Shown: in pieces, positions 8,655-17,297 of the stretch
How the letters are laid out: each line of letters begins with the position of its first letter
Position numbering within the stretch: position 1 is the first letter of the stretch
From: Pedobacter duraquae
GTDB taxonomy: Bacteria > Bacteroidota > Bacteroidia > Sphingobacteriales > Sphingobacteriaceae
Reading direction: 5' to 3'
Length of the DNA stretch: 64,000 nt
Assembly: GCF_004362245.1 (NCBI RefSeq)
Contig: NZ_SNWM01000004.1
Span: 124,001-188,000, forward strand
Notes under the pieces: generated by a model
The model's database searches: none
Seen by the model: only the letters and a program-made list of their open reading frames with translations
Told to the model about the DNA's origin: nothing
Translations under genes and position numbers: made by a program

Positions 8655-10169
8655 ATGAGCAGGAAAACAGTGATTTTAATCGGCTTTATTGTATTGAAAT
8701 TTGTTTTATCGTATCTGTTGGTCGATTCCGCATATGATCTGCAACGTGATGAGTACTTGCATCTTGATCAGGCTAATCATTTGGCATGGGGTTTTACCTC
8801 TGTCCCTCCTGTTACATCCTGGATTTCATTTGTCATCAAATTGCTGGGCAGTACAGTGTTCTGGATTAGATTTTTCCCTGCTCTGTTTGGTGCATTAACG
8901 TTGCTTGTCGTATGGAAGGCTATTGAAGAGCTGAAGGGGAATTTATTTGCATTGGTCCTCGGTGCTACCTGTATCTTGTTTTCTATTCTACTCAGGTTAA
9001 ATCTTCTCTATCAACCTAATTCATTGGATGTACTCTGCTGGACGGCGTTTTATTTTTTTCTTATCAAGTTTATCAATTCTGACCGGGCTAAATGGCTGTA
9101 CATTGCAGCAATTGTTTTTGCGATTGGCTTTTTAAATAAGTATAACATTGGCTTTTTGTTGATTGGATTGTTGCCTTCAGTATTGTTGACCGAACAACGC
9201 AAACTGTTAACAAAGAAGGCAATATATTTAGCTGTAGTCCTTGCGTTTGTACTTGTATTGCCTAACCTGATCTGGCAGTACGAGAATCATTTTCCTGTAG
9301 TTCACCATATGAAAGAGTTGTCTGCAACGCAGCTCGTTCACGTAAACCGCCTTGATTTCCTCCAATCCCAATTTATATTTTTTATGGGCTCCTGGTTTAT
9401 CATCCTGTTTGGGTTGTGGGCATTGCTAATGTATCCGCCCTTCTTGAAGTTTAAGTTTTTCTTTTATACCATATTTATTACGATAGCCGTTTTTCTATTG
9501 CTGAAGGCTAAGGATTATTATGCTATCGGTGTTTACCCAATTTTCTTAGCTTTCGGCGCGGTATATTTATCCAAGATCTTAAAAAGTGATTGGAGACTGT
9601 ATTTACAATCAGCAGCATTAGCAATTCCTATTTTGCTGTTCATACCGATGTATTTTTATGGATTTCCTAACAAATCACCGGAATATATCGCGGAGCATGG
9701 AGAGCGCTATAGAGATCTCGGGCTGCTCAGGTGGGAAGACGGTAAGGATCATAAGCTACCACAAGATTATGCAGATATGTTGGGTTGGAAAGAGCTGGCA
9801 GCCAAGGTTGATCGCGTTTATGCAAGCATCCCCGATAAACAAAAAACTATCGTCCTCTGCGATAATTACGGTCAGGCGGGCGCGATTAACTTTTATTCAA
9901 AGAAAGGTATTAAAGCGGTATCTTTCAACGCCGATTATGTTAACTGGTTTAACCTCGATCAACACTATATTAACCTTATTAGAGTCAAAGATGGAGAAGG
10001 TGATGAACTTCAAAAAACCGGCCCTTATTTTAAGTATGCATCGAAAATTGCAGGTGTTACCAATGTGCTGGCAAGGGAATATGGAACAGTAATCTTTGTA
10101 TTTCTAGATGCTAAAATAGATATCAATAAGAGAATTAGCGATGAGGTAAAACTTGCAAAAACCTATTAG
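8655..10169 (+). CDS. GT39/ArnT-like integral membrane glycosyltransferase
   Basis: A 504-residue polytopic membrane protein with about ten transmembrane helices in the first 350 residues and a soluble C-terminal part. The first loop has YDLQRDEYLHLDQANHLAWG, the acidic DE motif after helix 1 that is typical of dolichyl/undecaprenyl-phosphate-sugar glycosyltransferases (PMT_2, ArnT-like). These move a lipid-linked sugar onto an acceptor outside the cytoplasmic membrane. An AAAAGG-like purine stretch (aaaaaaggaaat) lies before the ATG. The acceptor cannot be told from context. Confidence 0.85.
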   Translation: MSRKTVILIGFIVLKFVLSYLLVDSAYDLQRDEYLHLDQANHLAWGFTSVPPVTSWISFVIKLLGSTVFWIRFFPALFGALTLLVVWKAIEELKGNLFALVLGATCILFSILLRLNLLYQPNSLDVLCWTAFYFFLIKFINSDRAKWLYIAAIVFAIGFLNKYNIGFLLIGLLPSVLLTEQRKLLTKKAIYLAVVLAFVLVLPNLIWQYENHFPVVHHMKELSATQLVHVNRLDFLQSQFIFFMGSWFIILFGLWALLMYPPFLKFKFFFYTIFITIAVFLLLKAKDYYAIGVYPIFLAFGAVYLSKILKSDWRLYLQSAALAIPILLFIPMYFYGFPNKSPEYIAEHGERYRDLGLLRWEDGKDHKLPQDYADMLGWKELAAKVDRVYASIPDKQKTIVLCDNYGQAGAINFYSKKGIKAVSFNADYVNWFNLDQHYINLIRVKDGEGDELQKTGPYFKYASKIAGVTNVLAREYGTVIFVFLDAKIDINKRISDEVKLAKTY

Positions 10170-10179
10170 TAAAATACGC

Positions 10180-10854
10180 CTATCTATTTAAATTGAGTGA
10201 AGCAGGAAGATATCCCGAATCGATCAGGTCATTTATTCCTCCTATGACTTTGGTGTTTCCGTTATTTAATAAAACATTTCTTGTAGAAATATCGAGCACG
10301 TTGTGATAGTCATGATCACTAATTACGATGCTTTTATCTGGGGAATTTAACTTAATAATACCCTTAATTGTCTCTACGTTAATTGGTGATATTCCGTTAA
10401 ATGGCTCATCTAATAAGATATAGGGTGCTTCGGAATACATAATTAGCATCACTTCCAGAATTCTAAGTTCTCCGCCAGATAATTCTTTTGCTTTGCAGTT
10501 GAGCCAGGGGGCTACAAGTTCATGATTTGAGAGCTTTAAGGCAATATTTTCGGGATGGAAAGCATTAATAAGTTGCTTTATGCGTACATGGTTCGGCAGA
10601 AAGCTATGTTGCGGCAAATACCGAATAAGATGCTTACTATCGGCCAGTGTATCAAGTTTATTTCCTTCTATACTGACATATTTATAATCACTTTTTAGAG
10701 AACCGAATATAATCTTTAAGAGCGTGGATTTGCCCGATCCATTTCTCCCAAAAAGGCCAACAATCTCGCCCTGTTTACAGGATAAGAATATGTCATTTAA
10801 TATTTGTCGACTGCCGAACATCTTTCGAACGCTGTCAATATGTAAACCACTCAT
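10180..10854 (-). CDS. ABC transporter ATP-binding protein
   Basis: A 224-residue ATPase with Walker A (GLFGRNGSGKSTLL), Q-loop region (RYLPQHSFLP), signature LSGGELRILEV, Walker B (APYILLDEPFNGISP) and the switch His in VISDHDYHNV. The sequence most resembles LptB/LivF-type ATPases. Its ATG overlaps the stop of the upstream 94-residue membrane protein by 4 bp, so the two are translationally coupled and probably form a small two-gene ABC system or need another permease. Substrate unknown. Confidence 0.9.
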   Translation of the reverse strand: MSGLHIDSVRKMFGSRQILNDIFLSCKQGEIVGLFGRNGSGKSTLLKIIFGSLKSDYKYVSIEGNKLDTLADSKHLIRYLPQHSFLPNHVRIKQLINAFHPENIALKLSNHELVAPWLNCKAKELSGGELRILEVMLIMYSEAPYILLDEPFNGISPINVETIKGIIKLNSPDKSIVISDHDYHNVLDISTRNVLLNNGNTKVIGGINDLIDSGYLPASLNLNR

Positions 10855-11135
10855 ATCGTTAGCAGAAGCCCTATAAAAAGACTGACACCTATGGTATTTA
10901 CCCAGAGCCAGAACCTACTCAATCCCAGATTATGGTAAAAGTAGTATTCTTCTGTATTTTTAATTTCGTAGATGTAGTAGTGCAGCGCGAGGCTAAAGAC
11001 AATATAAGATATACCCACTCCGGCAAGAAATCCGATACTACCCATCATTAAAAGGGACAATAAAATTGACAAACCCAAGGATGGTATAATCAATCTTGAA
11101 TAGAAAATAAACAATCCTCTTGTTATTGATTTCAT
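10851..11135 (-). CDS. Small membrane protein, probable partner of the ABC ATPase
   Basis: A 94-residue protein with three hydrophobic segments (about residues 5-30, 32-52, 72-93) and a charged loop EIKNTEEYYFYHNLGLSRFWLW. I do not recognise a named family. It is the first gene of a two-gene unit with the ATPase (4-bp ATGA overlap). The NLGLSR-like loop before the last helix recalls the coupling helix of ABC permeases of the YhaP/FtsX kind, so a minimal membrane partner is plausible but unproven. It is divergent from the ECF sigma factor gene. Confidence 0.7.
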   Translation of the reverse strand: MKSITRGLFIFYSRLIIPSLGLSILLSLLMMGSIGFLAGVGISYIVFSLALHYYIYEIKNTEEYYFYHNLGLSRFWLWVNTIGVSLFIGLLLTI

Positions 11136-11162
11136 TAGCGTTTTTTATATGTTACGGTTATC

Positions 11163-11181
11163 ACGAATATACTATATTCGT
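11163..11181. promoter_or_regulatory. Perfect 19-bp palindrome upstream of the ECF sigma gene
   Basis: ACGAATATA-C-TATATTCGT: nine-base arms around a single central base, ending 10 bp before the sigma-factor ATG at 11192 and inside the short divergent spacer (11136-11191). Position and symmetry suggest an operator. A related palindrome TATAGTACTATA is at 11792-11803 before the fecR-like gene. Confidence 0.5.
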
Positions 11182-11191
11182 CCAAAGCTTT

Positions 11192-11773
11192 ATGACCGAT
11201 ATTAATAATTTGAGTGATGATGAGTTACTTGTCTTGATTAAAAAGGACGATGGAGCCGCCTTTACCACAATTTACAATAGATATGCAGGAAGTTTGGCAG
11301 CTTTCGCGGGTGCGAAATTGTATCATCTTGAAGATGCCAGGGATTTGCTACATGATCTTTTTATCAAATTATGGGAAGATCGCTACAATTTAAATATTGA
11401 CACCAATTTAAAGAATTATCTTTTTTCCGCCGTGCGGTATAAGGTAATTGACAAGATAAGGAAGAATGTGATCAGACAAGATTACTCGCCGGTAACTCAT
11501 AACTCCGAAGATTATGGCGCTCAGCATCAGCTGGAAGCAAAGGAACTGCAGCTCGCGATTGAGCAATCATTAAATCAGCTTGCACCAAGAACTAAAGAAA
11601 TTTTTTTGTTGAGCAGACACCAGCATCAAAGTATCTCGGAGATCGCACAAATGCTTGGTTTATCTGAGCAGACGGTTAAAAATCAAATCAGTGCGGCCTT
11701 AAAACACCTCCGCCAACAACTAAATACTGCGCTTCTTAGCAGTATATTTATTTACTGGTGGTTTTATTACTAA
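11192..11773 (+). CDS. ECF sigma-70 factor (FecI-like)
   Basis: A 193-residue sigma factor. The start at 11192 (MTDINNLSDDELL) matches the usual beginning of Bacteroidota ECF factors; the longer reading from 11120 would need TTG. Region 2 is visible as FTTIYNRYAGSLAAFAGAKL...DLLHDLFIKLWEDR and region 4 as LAPRTKEIFLLSRHQHQSISEIAQMLGLSEQTVKNQISAALKHLR. It precedes a FecR-type anti-sigma gene and an STN-TonB receptor, the standard cell-surface signalling triad: the receptor senses a ligand, FecR releases the sigma factor, and the receptor operon is transcribed. The C-terminal tail is hydrophobic (LLSSIFIYWWFYY), as in many relatives. Confidence 0.93.
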   Translation: MTDINNLSDDELLVLIKKDDGAAFTTIYNRYAGSLAAFAGAKLYHLEDARDLLHDLFIKLWEDRYNLNIDTNLKNYLFSAVRYKVIDKIRKNVIRQDYSPVTHNSEDYGAQHQLEAKELQLAIEQSLNQLAPRTKEIFLLSRHQHQSISEIAQMLGLSEQTVKNQISAALKHLRQQLNTALLSSIFIYWWFYY

Positions 11774-11791
11774 GAATATATTTTCATTTTC

Positions 11792-11803
11792 TATAGTACT
11801 ATA
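11792..11803. promoter_or_regulatory. 12-bp palindrome before the fecR-like gene
   Basis: TATAGTACTATA is self-complementary and lies between the sigma and fecR-like genes, 36 bp before the latter's ATG. It shares the TACTATAT string with the palindrome before the sigma gene. It may be a binding site or a chance AT-rich palindrome. Confidence 0.3.
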
Positions 11804-11838
11804 TCAGTGTCCGGCCGACAACTACAAAATCACCAGTT

Positions 11839-12819
11839 ATGGACAAGCAGGGAATAGATCGTTTATTGGACCGCTATTTAAAAGGAGAAACCAGTATTTT
11901 TGAAAATGAGCAGGTAGAACTTTGGCTAGCAATACAGGAACCTGAGCGCACGGAATGGAGTAATCTAACAGCTGTTGAGCGGGAATCATGGCTGAGTAAC
12001 CTCCTCACAGATGTTCAGGATTCTTTAGTTCGAGATCCAAAAGTGATTAAAATGCCAAGTAGAAGGACAGCCTGGAGAAAAATTATGGCGACAGCCGCTT
12101 CAGTAATTTTGATATCGATGATAGCTCTTTATTGGCTATCAGATCGAAACCCGGCTCGTCCCGACAATTCAACCGTTGTTCATGTGGCTCAGAACCAAAA
12201 GCGGAAGGTTGTACTTCCCGATGGAAGTACAGTATGGATAAATGCGTTATCAGATTTACAGTATCCAAAAGACTTTAATGCCCGGACCAGAGAAGTTTAT
12301 CTCAGTGGAGAGGCGTATTTCGATATCAAACATGATACGGATAAGCCATTTATTGTACATACAGGCGTATTAAAAACCACCGTATTGGGTACGGCATTCA
12401 ATATCAATGCCTATCGGAATTCCGGACAGATAACGGTAACCGTAACCCGAGGCAAAGTCGCTGTGTCTGACGATCATCAGATTTTGGGATTTATAACCCC
12501 TAACCAGCAAATTTCTTATGATGTCAACGAAAAAACAAATCACAAAAAGCAGGTAGACGCCGGAGCATATGTATCATGGCCAGCTGATCTCTATTTTGAC
12601 AATGTCACATTTGAATCTGCGGCAAATGTGCTTTCCGAACGTTTCAAAGTAGATATTGAATTTGCTAACTCAGCAGTTAAAAGTTGCCGGTTTTCTGGAA
12701 CAGCCTTGGCTGGAAAGAACCTTGAGCATATTTTAAAAGTAATCTGCTCGTTTAATCAGGCTACTTACAGCCATACTGCTGATGGCAAGATTTTGATAGA
12801 TGGTCCAGGATGTAATTAA
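11839..12819 (+). CDS. FecR-family anti-sigma factor
   Basis: A 326-residue protein with the FecR architecture: cytoplasmic N-terminal part binding the sigma factor (about 1-85), one transmembrane helix (about residues 87-107, TAASVILISMIALYWL), a FecR domain (RKVVLPDGSTVWINALSDLQYPKDF...VYLSGEAYFDIKHD...KPFIVHTGVLKTTVLGTAFNI) and a C-terminal DUF4974-like region (DLYFDNVTFESAANVLSERFKV). It transmits a signal from the receptor STN domain to the ECF factor encoded upstream. Confidence 0.93.
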   Translation: MDKQGIDRLLDRYLKGETSIFENEQVELWLAIQEPERTEWSNLTAVERESWLSNLLTDVQDSLVRDPKVIKMPSRRTAWRKIMATAASVILISMIALYWLSDRNPARPDNSTVVHVAQNQKRKVVLPDGSTVWINALSDLQYPKDFNARTREVYLSGEAYFDIKHDTDKPFIVHTGVLKTTVLGTAFNINAYRNSGQITVTVTRGKVAVSDDHQILGFITPNQQISYDVNEKTNHKKQVDAGAYVSWPADLYFDNVTFESAANVLSERFKVDIEFANSAVKSCRFSGTALAGKNLEHILKVICSFNQATYSHTADGKILIDGPGCN

Positions 12820-12889
12820 ATAATAAATAGATCCAATATATGTAAGTTATAGCAGAGATGCGGATTTGCCAGGCAGAGCCGTAATCAAA

Positions 12890-12947
12890 AACTGCAGACC
12901 GGTTGCACCCGGCCTGCAGTTGTACCAGACCTAAGTCTGGTTGTTTT
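12890..12947 (+). terminator. Tandem hairpins between fecR-like gene and receptor gene
   Basis: Two hairpins follow each other. The first pairs 12890-12902 with 12909-12921 (8 bp AACTGCAG/CTGCAGTT, one mismatch, then 4 bp CCGG) around a 6-nt loop. The second pairs 12924-12930 with 12935-12941 (ACCAGAC/GTCTGGT, loop CTAA) and is followed by TTGTTTT. The second looks like a weak intrinsic terminator, so the unit may be an attenuator that sets sigma/anti-sigma versus receptor expression. Confidence 0.55.
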
Positions 12948-12979
12948 AAATCTTTCACAATCTAAAATCTTTTAAAAGT

Positions 12980-15766
12980 ATGAATTTTTCTGCATCAATG
13001 CAGGGACCGGGCAACATATGTAAATACAACTGCCAAAGGTTCTCAATAAACTACCAATTAATCAAACAACTCATGCGTGTTAGCGTCCTCTTCTCTATAT
13101 TTCTGCTTTGCTTTTTGCAGGTGATTTGGGCAACACCAAGCAACGCTCAATCCATGGTTATACAAAAAGTTGTAGTTGGACTTAAAAACGAAAGCCTTCC
13201 ACGTGCGTTCAGGCTGATAGAACAACAAACATCATTTAGGTTCTTCTACCGAAGTTCCGACATTAAAGGGATCAACAATCTAACGCTAACAGCAAAAAGC
13301 CGGACCATTGAGGAAACATTACAGGAACTGCTTAAAGGAACACTTCTAACATTTAGGCAACTTGATAACAGTATTTTGATTGAAAAACTAATACAATCAA
13401 ATTATCAAATTAGAGGAAGAATAGTTGACGGTAATCATAACCCAATTAGCATGGCTGGTATTAAACTGATATTTGATAATCGGATCATAGAACGTGCCAC
13501 CAGTGATATAGGAGGCTCATTTTTACTTCAACCCACACGAAAAGGGAATTGGCTGATTATTATTTCGGCACCTGGAATGGACAGTTTATCAATAAGTGTT
13601 ATGCTTGCAGAAAAAAGCAGCATAGAACTGGAAGATATAGTTTTGGGGGCCCATATCAATAAATTGAACGACGTGATCATTGTTGGTAAACGTGCCTATA
13701 TCGAGCAGAAGATTGACAGAACTGTTATCAATGTAGGATCCTTGATTTCAAATGACGGTGCTAATGCACTGGAAGTACTGGAAAAATCACCCGGCGTGGT
13801 CTTAGATGCAAGTGGCAATATTAGCTTTAAGGGAAAGGCTGGTGTGTTAGTGTTAATTGATGGAAAACAGACGTATTTGTCGGGTACTAATCTTGCTGGA
13901 TATCTCAAGTCACTACCCTCTTCCGCTCTGGATCAGATTGAATTGATGGACAACCCTCCTGCAAAATATGATGCTGGAGGAAACTCAGGAGTCATCAACA
14001 TCAAAACTAAGAAATCAAAAATTCAAGGTTTTAACGGTGCCCTATCTGGAAGTTTTACTCAGGCTCATTACGGACAAACAAATGAGAGCGTCAATTTAAA
14101 CTACAGGAAGAATAAGGTGAATTTATTTAGTAATCTTTCTTACAGCCTTAATCACACCTTTAGAAAGCTGGATTTGGGTCGCAATTATTTCAATGCAGAT
14201 GGCTCGTTAAAATCGGCATTTGAACAGACCCAGTATATTCAGCCGTATAGCAATGCCTTTAATGGAAAAATTGGTCTGGATTATTATTTGTCGCCAACTA
14301 CAACATGGGGATTTGTTTTGACCGGCTTATTTAGCCCTGGAAAAACAAAAAATCCTTCTATAAACAACCTTTTCAATGGGGACAATCAGTTGATAAATAT
14401 TGTCACTGCAGATAACACCAGCAAAGGCAGTTTTAATAATAAAGGAATAAATGTTAATTATAGTCACCAGTTTGACAGCCTTGGGAGCGGATTGACTTTT
14501 GATATAGATTATATTAACTACGGTTCTAAAAATGAACAGAGTTTTCTGAACAGAACCTATGCCAGCGATCAGGCCCTTACAAATAGCAGTAAAATCATCA
14601 GTGATTTGCCAACTGATATTGATATTCTATCCTTTAAAACTGACTACACTCATCCTTTTAAGAAAAATGCGAAAATTGACGCCGGACTTAAGAGTAGCTA
14701 TGTGAATACGGACAATGCTGCTAACTATTATAATGTGATAGATGGGACAGGTATTCCAGATTATAATTTGAGTAATAGATTCCTGTATCAGGAGAATATC
14801 AATGCTGCTTATGTCAATTTCAGTAAAAGTTACCGGAGACTGGTATTTCAAACCGGAATGCGGTTGGAGAATACAAATGCGAAGGGCCATCAGTTGGGAA
14901 ATAGTAAACAGGCAGACTCAAGCTTTACCCGGCATTATACAAATTTATTCCCTACTGCCTATCTATCTTATAAGTTGGACAGTACGGGTACTACGACATT
15001 GGTCTTGTCTTACGGGAAGCGAATCGGAAGACCTTTCTACCAGGACTTAAATCCATTCATTACTATTTCGGATCCTTTTACTTATTCTTCTGGGAATCCC
15101 TATCTACAGCCCCAGTTTTCCAACAACTATAAACTAACCTATAATTATAAAAGTATATTTAGCGGGTCAATTTATTATTACTACATCAATGATTTACAAA
15201 ATGAAGTAATCAGGCAGCAGGGAAATATCTTCATAGATGGGACAGGAAATATTGGTAAAGCAAATTACATTGGTGCTTCTTTGAATGTGAACGTGGAAAT
15301 CAGAAAATGGTGGTTTTTGAGCACGTATGCACAAGTTTTTAAAAATCGTTTTCGCGGTGATTTGTTTGGTAATTATCTGGATCAATCTTCCACCTTTGGA
15401 GAAATAAACATGACAAATCAGTTTACATTTTTGAATGGCTGGAGTGCGGAATTGAGTGGGTGGTATATCACTAAGCGTGCCGGTGGACAGTTCATTAATT
15501 TTGCTACCGGACAACTCAATGCCGGAGTACAAAAGAAGATACTAAATAACAAGGGCGCAATCAAACTTAATGTTCGTGATATATTAAACACATACACTGC
15601 GGATGGGTTGACAAACTTTTTGCCAAATGCAAATTCCACTTTTAGAAACAGGTTCTATCAGCGTTCATTTACGTTAGGTTTCAATTACAATTTCGGTGGA
15701 TCAGCTAATTCCAGAAAGCGAACTGCAGGCGCAGCTGAGATTGAAAAGGCAAGAATAAAGATGTAG
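12980..15766 (+). CDS. STN-domain TonB-dependent outer-membrane receptor
   Basis: A 928-residue receptor. After a long leader with a signal peptide (about residues 31-57) comes an STN/secretin-TonB short domain (about 65-135: VGLKNESLPRAFRLIEQQTSFRFFY), a carboxypeptidase-D regulatory-like beta sandwich (QIRGRIVDGNHNPISMAGIKL), a plug (about 225-345: EVLEKSPGVVLDASGNISFKG, VLIDGKQTYLSG, DQIELMDNPPAKYDAGGNSGVINI) and an OMP_b-brl_3-type barrel to the C terminus. The STN domain is what contacts FecR, matching the sigma/anti-sigma pair just upstream. There is no SusD partner, so the ligand is more likely a siderophore, cofactor or peptide than a large glycan, but this is inference. The exact start is uncertain: an internal ATG at codon 32 would give a tighter signal peptide. 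Confidence 0.92.
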   Translation: MNFSASMQGPGNICKYNCQRFSINYQLIKQLMRVSVLFSIFLLCFLQVIWATPSNAQSMVIQKVVVGLKNESLPRAFRLIEQQTSFRFFYRSSDIKGINNLTLTAKSRTIEETLQELLKGTLLTFRQLDNSILIEKLIQSNYQIRGRIVDGNHNPISMAGIKLIFDNRIIERATSDIGGSFLLQPTRKGNWLIIISAPGMDSLSISVMLAEKSSIELEDIVLGAHINKLNDVIIVGKRAYIEQKIDRTVINVGSLISNDGANALEVLEKSPGVVLDASGNISFKGKAGVLVLIDGKQTYLSGTNLAGYLKSLPSSALDQIELMDNPPAKYDAGGNSGVINIKTKKSKIQGFNGALSGSFTQAHYGQTNESVNLNYRKNKVNLFSNLSYSLNHTFRKLDLGRNYFNADGSLKSAFEQTQYIQPYSNAFNGKIGLDYYLSPTTTWGFVLTGLFSPGKTKNPSINNLFNGDNQLINIVTADNTSKGSFNNKGINVNYSHQFDSLGSGLTFDIDYINYGSKNEQSFLNRTYASDQALTNSSKIISDLPTDIDILSFKTDYTHPFKKNAKIDAGLKSSYVNTDNAANYYNVIDGTGIPDYNLSNRFLYQENINAAYVNFSKSYRRLVFQTGMRLENTNAKGHQLGNSKQADSSFTRHYTNLFPTAYLSYKLDSTGTTTLVLSYGKRIGRPFYQDLNPFITISDPFTYSSGNPYLQPQFSNNYKLTYNYKSIFSGSIYYYYINDLQNEVIRQQGNIFIDGTGNIGKANYIGASLNVNVEIRKWWFLSTYAQVFKNRFRGDLFGNYLDQSSTFGEINMTNQFTFLNGWSAELSGWYITKRAGGQFINFATGQLNAGVQKKILNNKGAIKLNVRDILNTYTADGLTNFLPNANSTFRNRFYQRSFTLGFNYNFGGSANSRKRTAGAAEIEKARIKM

Positions 15767-15777
15767 AATCTGGATTT

Positions 15778-15813
15778 AATAAAGGGCTTCTGGATAATCT
15801 GGGGCTCTTTATT
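15778..15813 (+). terminator. Putative terminator after the receptor gene
   Basis: Left arm 15778-15787 (AATAAAGGGC) pairs with 15804-15813 (GCTCTTTATT), ten pairs including one G-T, around a 16-nt loop. The right arm is T-rich but no long T run follows, so efficiency is uncertain. Confidence 0.45.
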
Positions 15814-15880
15814 GGACATTTGCCTTTGGTTTGCATTCGGAAAAATACGATATTGCCTGCTACGTAAATTAGTTATACTA

Positions 15881-17134
15881 ATGGAAAACTACAGTGTTGT
15901 TATTTTTATACTTGCAGTAATGATTGGGCTATCAGCAATCGCGGATAAAATAAAGCTACCCTACCCTGTTTTACTGATCATTGCCGGGATGGCTGTTGGG
16001 TTTATCCCTGATCTGCCCGCTGTTACACTCAATCCCGAAATCGTATTCCTCATATTCTTACCGCCGCTGTTGTATGATGCAGCTTTTAATATTTCATTTA
16101 AGGAATTCAAAATTAATATAAATACGATAGGTACCTTGTCTATTACTTTAGTATTTCTAACAGCGTCTGGCATAGCCGTTGTTTCGCATTACATGATCCC
16201 GGGCATGACCTGGCCTTTGTCATTTGTTTTAGGGGCTATTTTATCAGCTACTGATGCCGTAGCGGCCATGAGCATTACCAAAGGACTTGGGCTATCCCAT
16301 AAAACAAATACTATATTGGAGGGAGAAAGTTTGGTTAATGATGCTTCGGCATTAGTAGCTTATCGTTTTGCCGTTGCCGCTGTTACCGGTGCTGCTTTCG
16401 TTTTCTGGCGTGCAGCTTTGGATTTCGGCATATTAATGATCGGAGGTGCTCTTGTAGGCATGGTGATGGCCAAAATCCTAGGCTATATTATTGCCAGGAT
16501 ACACAATAACGCAATGGTTACGATCAGCTTTATGTTGCTTATGCCATTTGTTACCTATTTAATTGCCGAACACCTGCATGTATCTGGAGTGATTGCTGTT
16601 GTCATTCTCGGGCTTGGGATTTCCAGGTTTAGCAGGACTATTTTTCCAAATAGCCTTAAACAACAATCGAAATCATTTTGGGATGTTATTATTTTTCTGC
16701 TCAATGGCTTGATTTTCATTCTTATTGGTATTCAATTTCCTTATGTAGTTCGAAATATTGCTAGTGATCAGATATGGCCATACGTGGGCTATGGTTTCAT
16801 TATCACTGTCATAGCACTGGTTTTGCGAATGTCTCGGGTATTTCTTCAGAAAAAAAATTTACAAAGGGCATTTGCCAAGGGAAAACATCGCGTAGTTGAA
16901 GGTGCATTGCTTGATTTTAAGAACAGTTTAATTATCAGCTGGTCTGGAATGCGTGGGATTGTATCACTGGCCATTGCTATAGGACTTCCTTTAAAACTCG
17001 CAGATGGCAGCCCATTTCCCGAGCGAAATGCGATTATTTTCATTTCTGTTGTTGTTGTGTTATTCACACTTATTGGGCAGGGATTAAGTTTGCCTTGGTT
17101 AGTGAAGAAATTGGAGGATTATAAGCCTACATAG
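15881..17134 (+). CDS. CPA1-family Na+/H+ antiporter
   Basis: A 417-residue membrane protein with about 11-12 helices. The start at 15881 (MENYSVVIFILAVMIGLSAIADKI) is preferred over a TTG-initiated extension from 15812 because it begins directly with the first helix. Family blocks are seen: LIIAGMAVGFIPDLPAV, LPPLLYDAAFNIS, GAILSATDAVAAMSI, and EGESLVNDASALVAYR with the exchange-site Asp. The C-terminal part has WSGMRGIVSLAIAIGLPL. This is a cytoplasmic-membrane Na+(K+)/H+ exchanger for pH and ion homeostasis. Monocistronic. Confidence 0.92.
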   Translation: MENYSVVIFILAVMIGLSAIADKIKLPYPVLLIIAGMAVGFIPDLPAVTLNPEIVFLIFLPPLLYDAAFNISFKEFKININTIGTLSITLVFLTASGIAVVSHYMIPGMTWPLSFVLGAILSATDAVAAMSITKGLGLSHKTNTILEGESLVNDASALVAYRFAVAAVTGAAFVFWRAALDFGILMIGGALVGMVMAKILGYIIARIHNNAMVTISFMLLMPFVTYLIAEHLHVSGVIAVVILGLGISRFSRTIFPNSLKQQSKSFWDVIIFLLNGLIFILIGIQFPYVVRNIASDQIWPYVGYGFIITVIALVLRMSRVFLQKKNLQRAFAKGKHRVVEGALLDFKNSLIISWSGMRGIVSLAIAIGLPLKLADGSPFPERNAIIFISVVVVLFTLIGQGLSLPWLVKKLEDYKPT

Positions 17135-17297
17135 TTTATTCAGGTTTAATTCAGATAAATTTGAAATAGCCTTTAACTTTAGTCCTACTTCAGATGAGGA
17201 TGGCATAAAAGATACTGCCAATTGGTTGATGAACAGCGAACTATAAATTCAAAGTAGTTTACAGATGCTTTTTGTTTATTTTTACAGCAAATCCTGA

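Noticed and set aside
11120..11191. Upstream extension of the ECF sigma factor
   Set aside because: TTG start, would overlap the divergent membrane gene, and adds non-family residues.
17139..17246. Protein-like reading frame with no start codon, ending KFEIAFNFSP...ANWLMNSEL, between the antiporter and helicase genes
   Set aside because: No start codon and no family recognised; it may be a chance frame or a small gene remnant, but the evidence is too thin to call.
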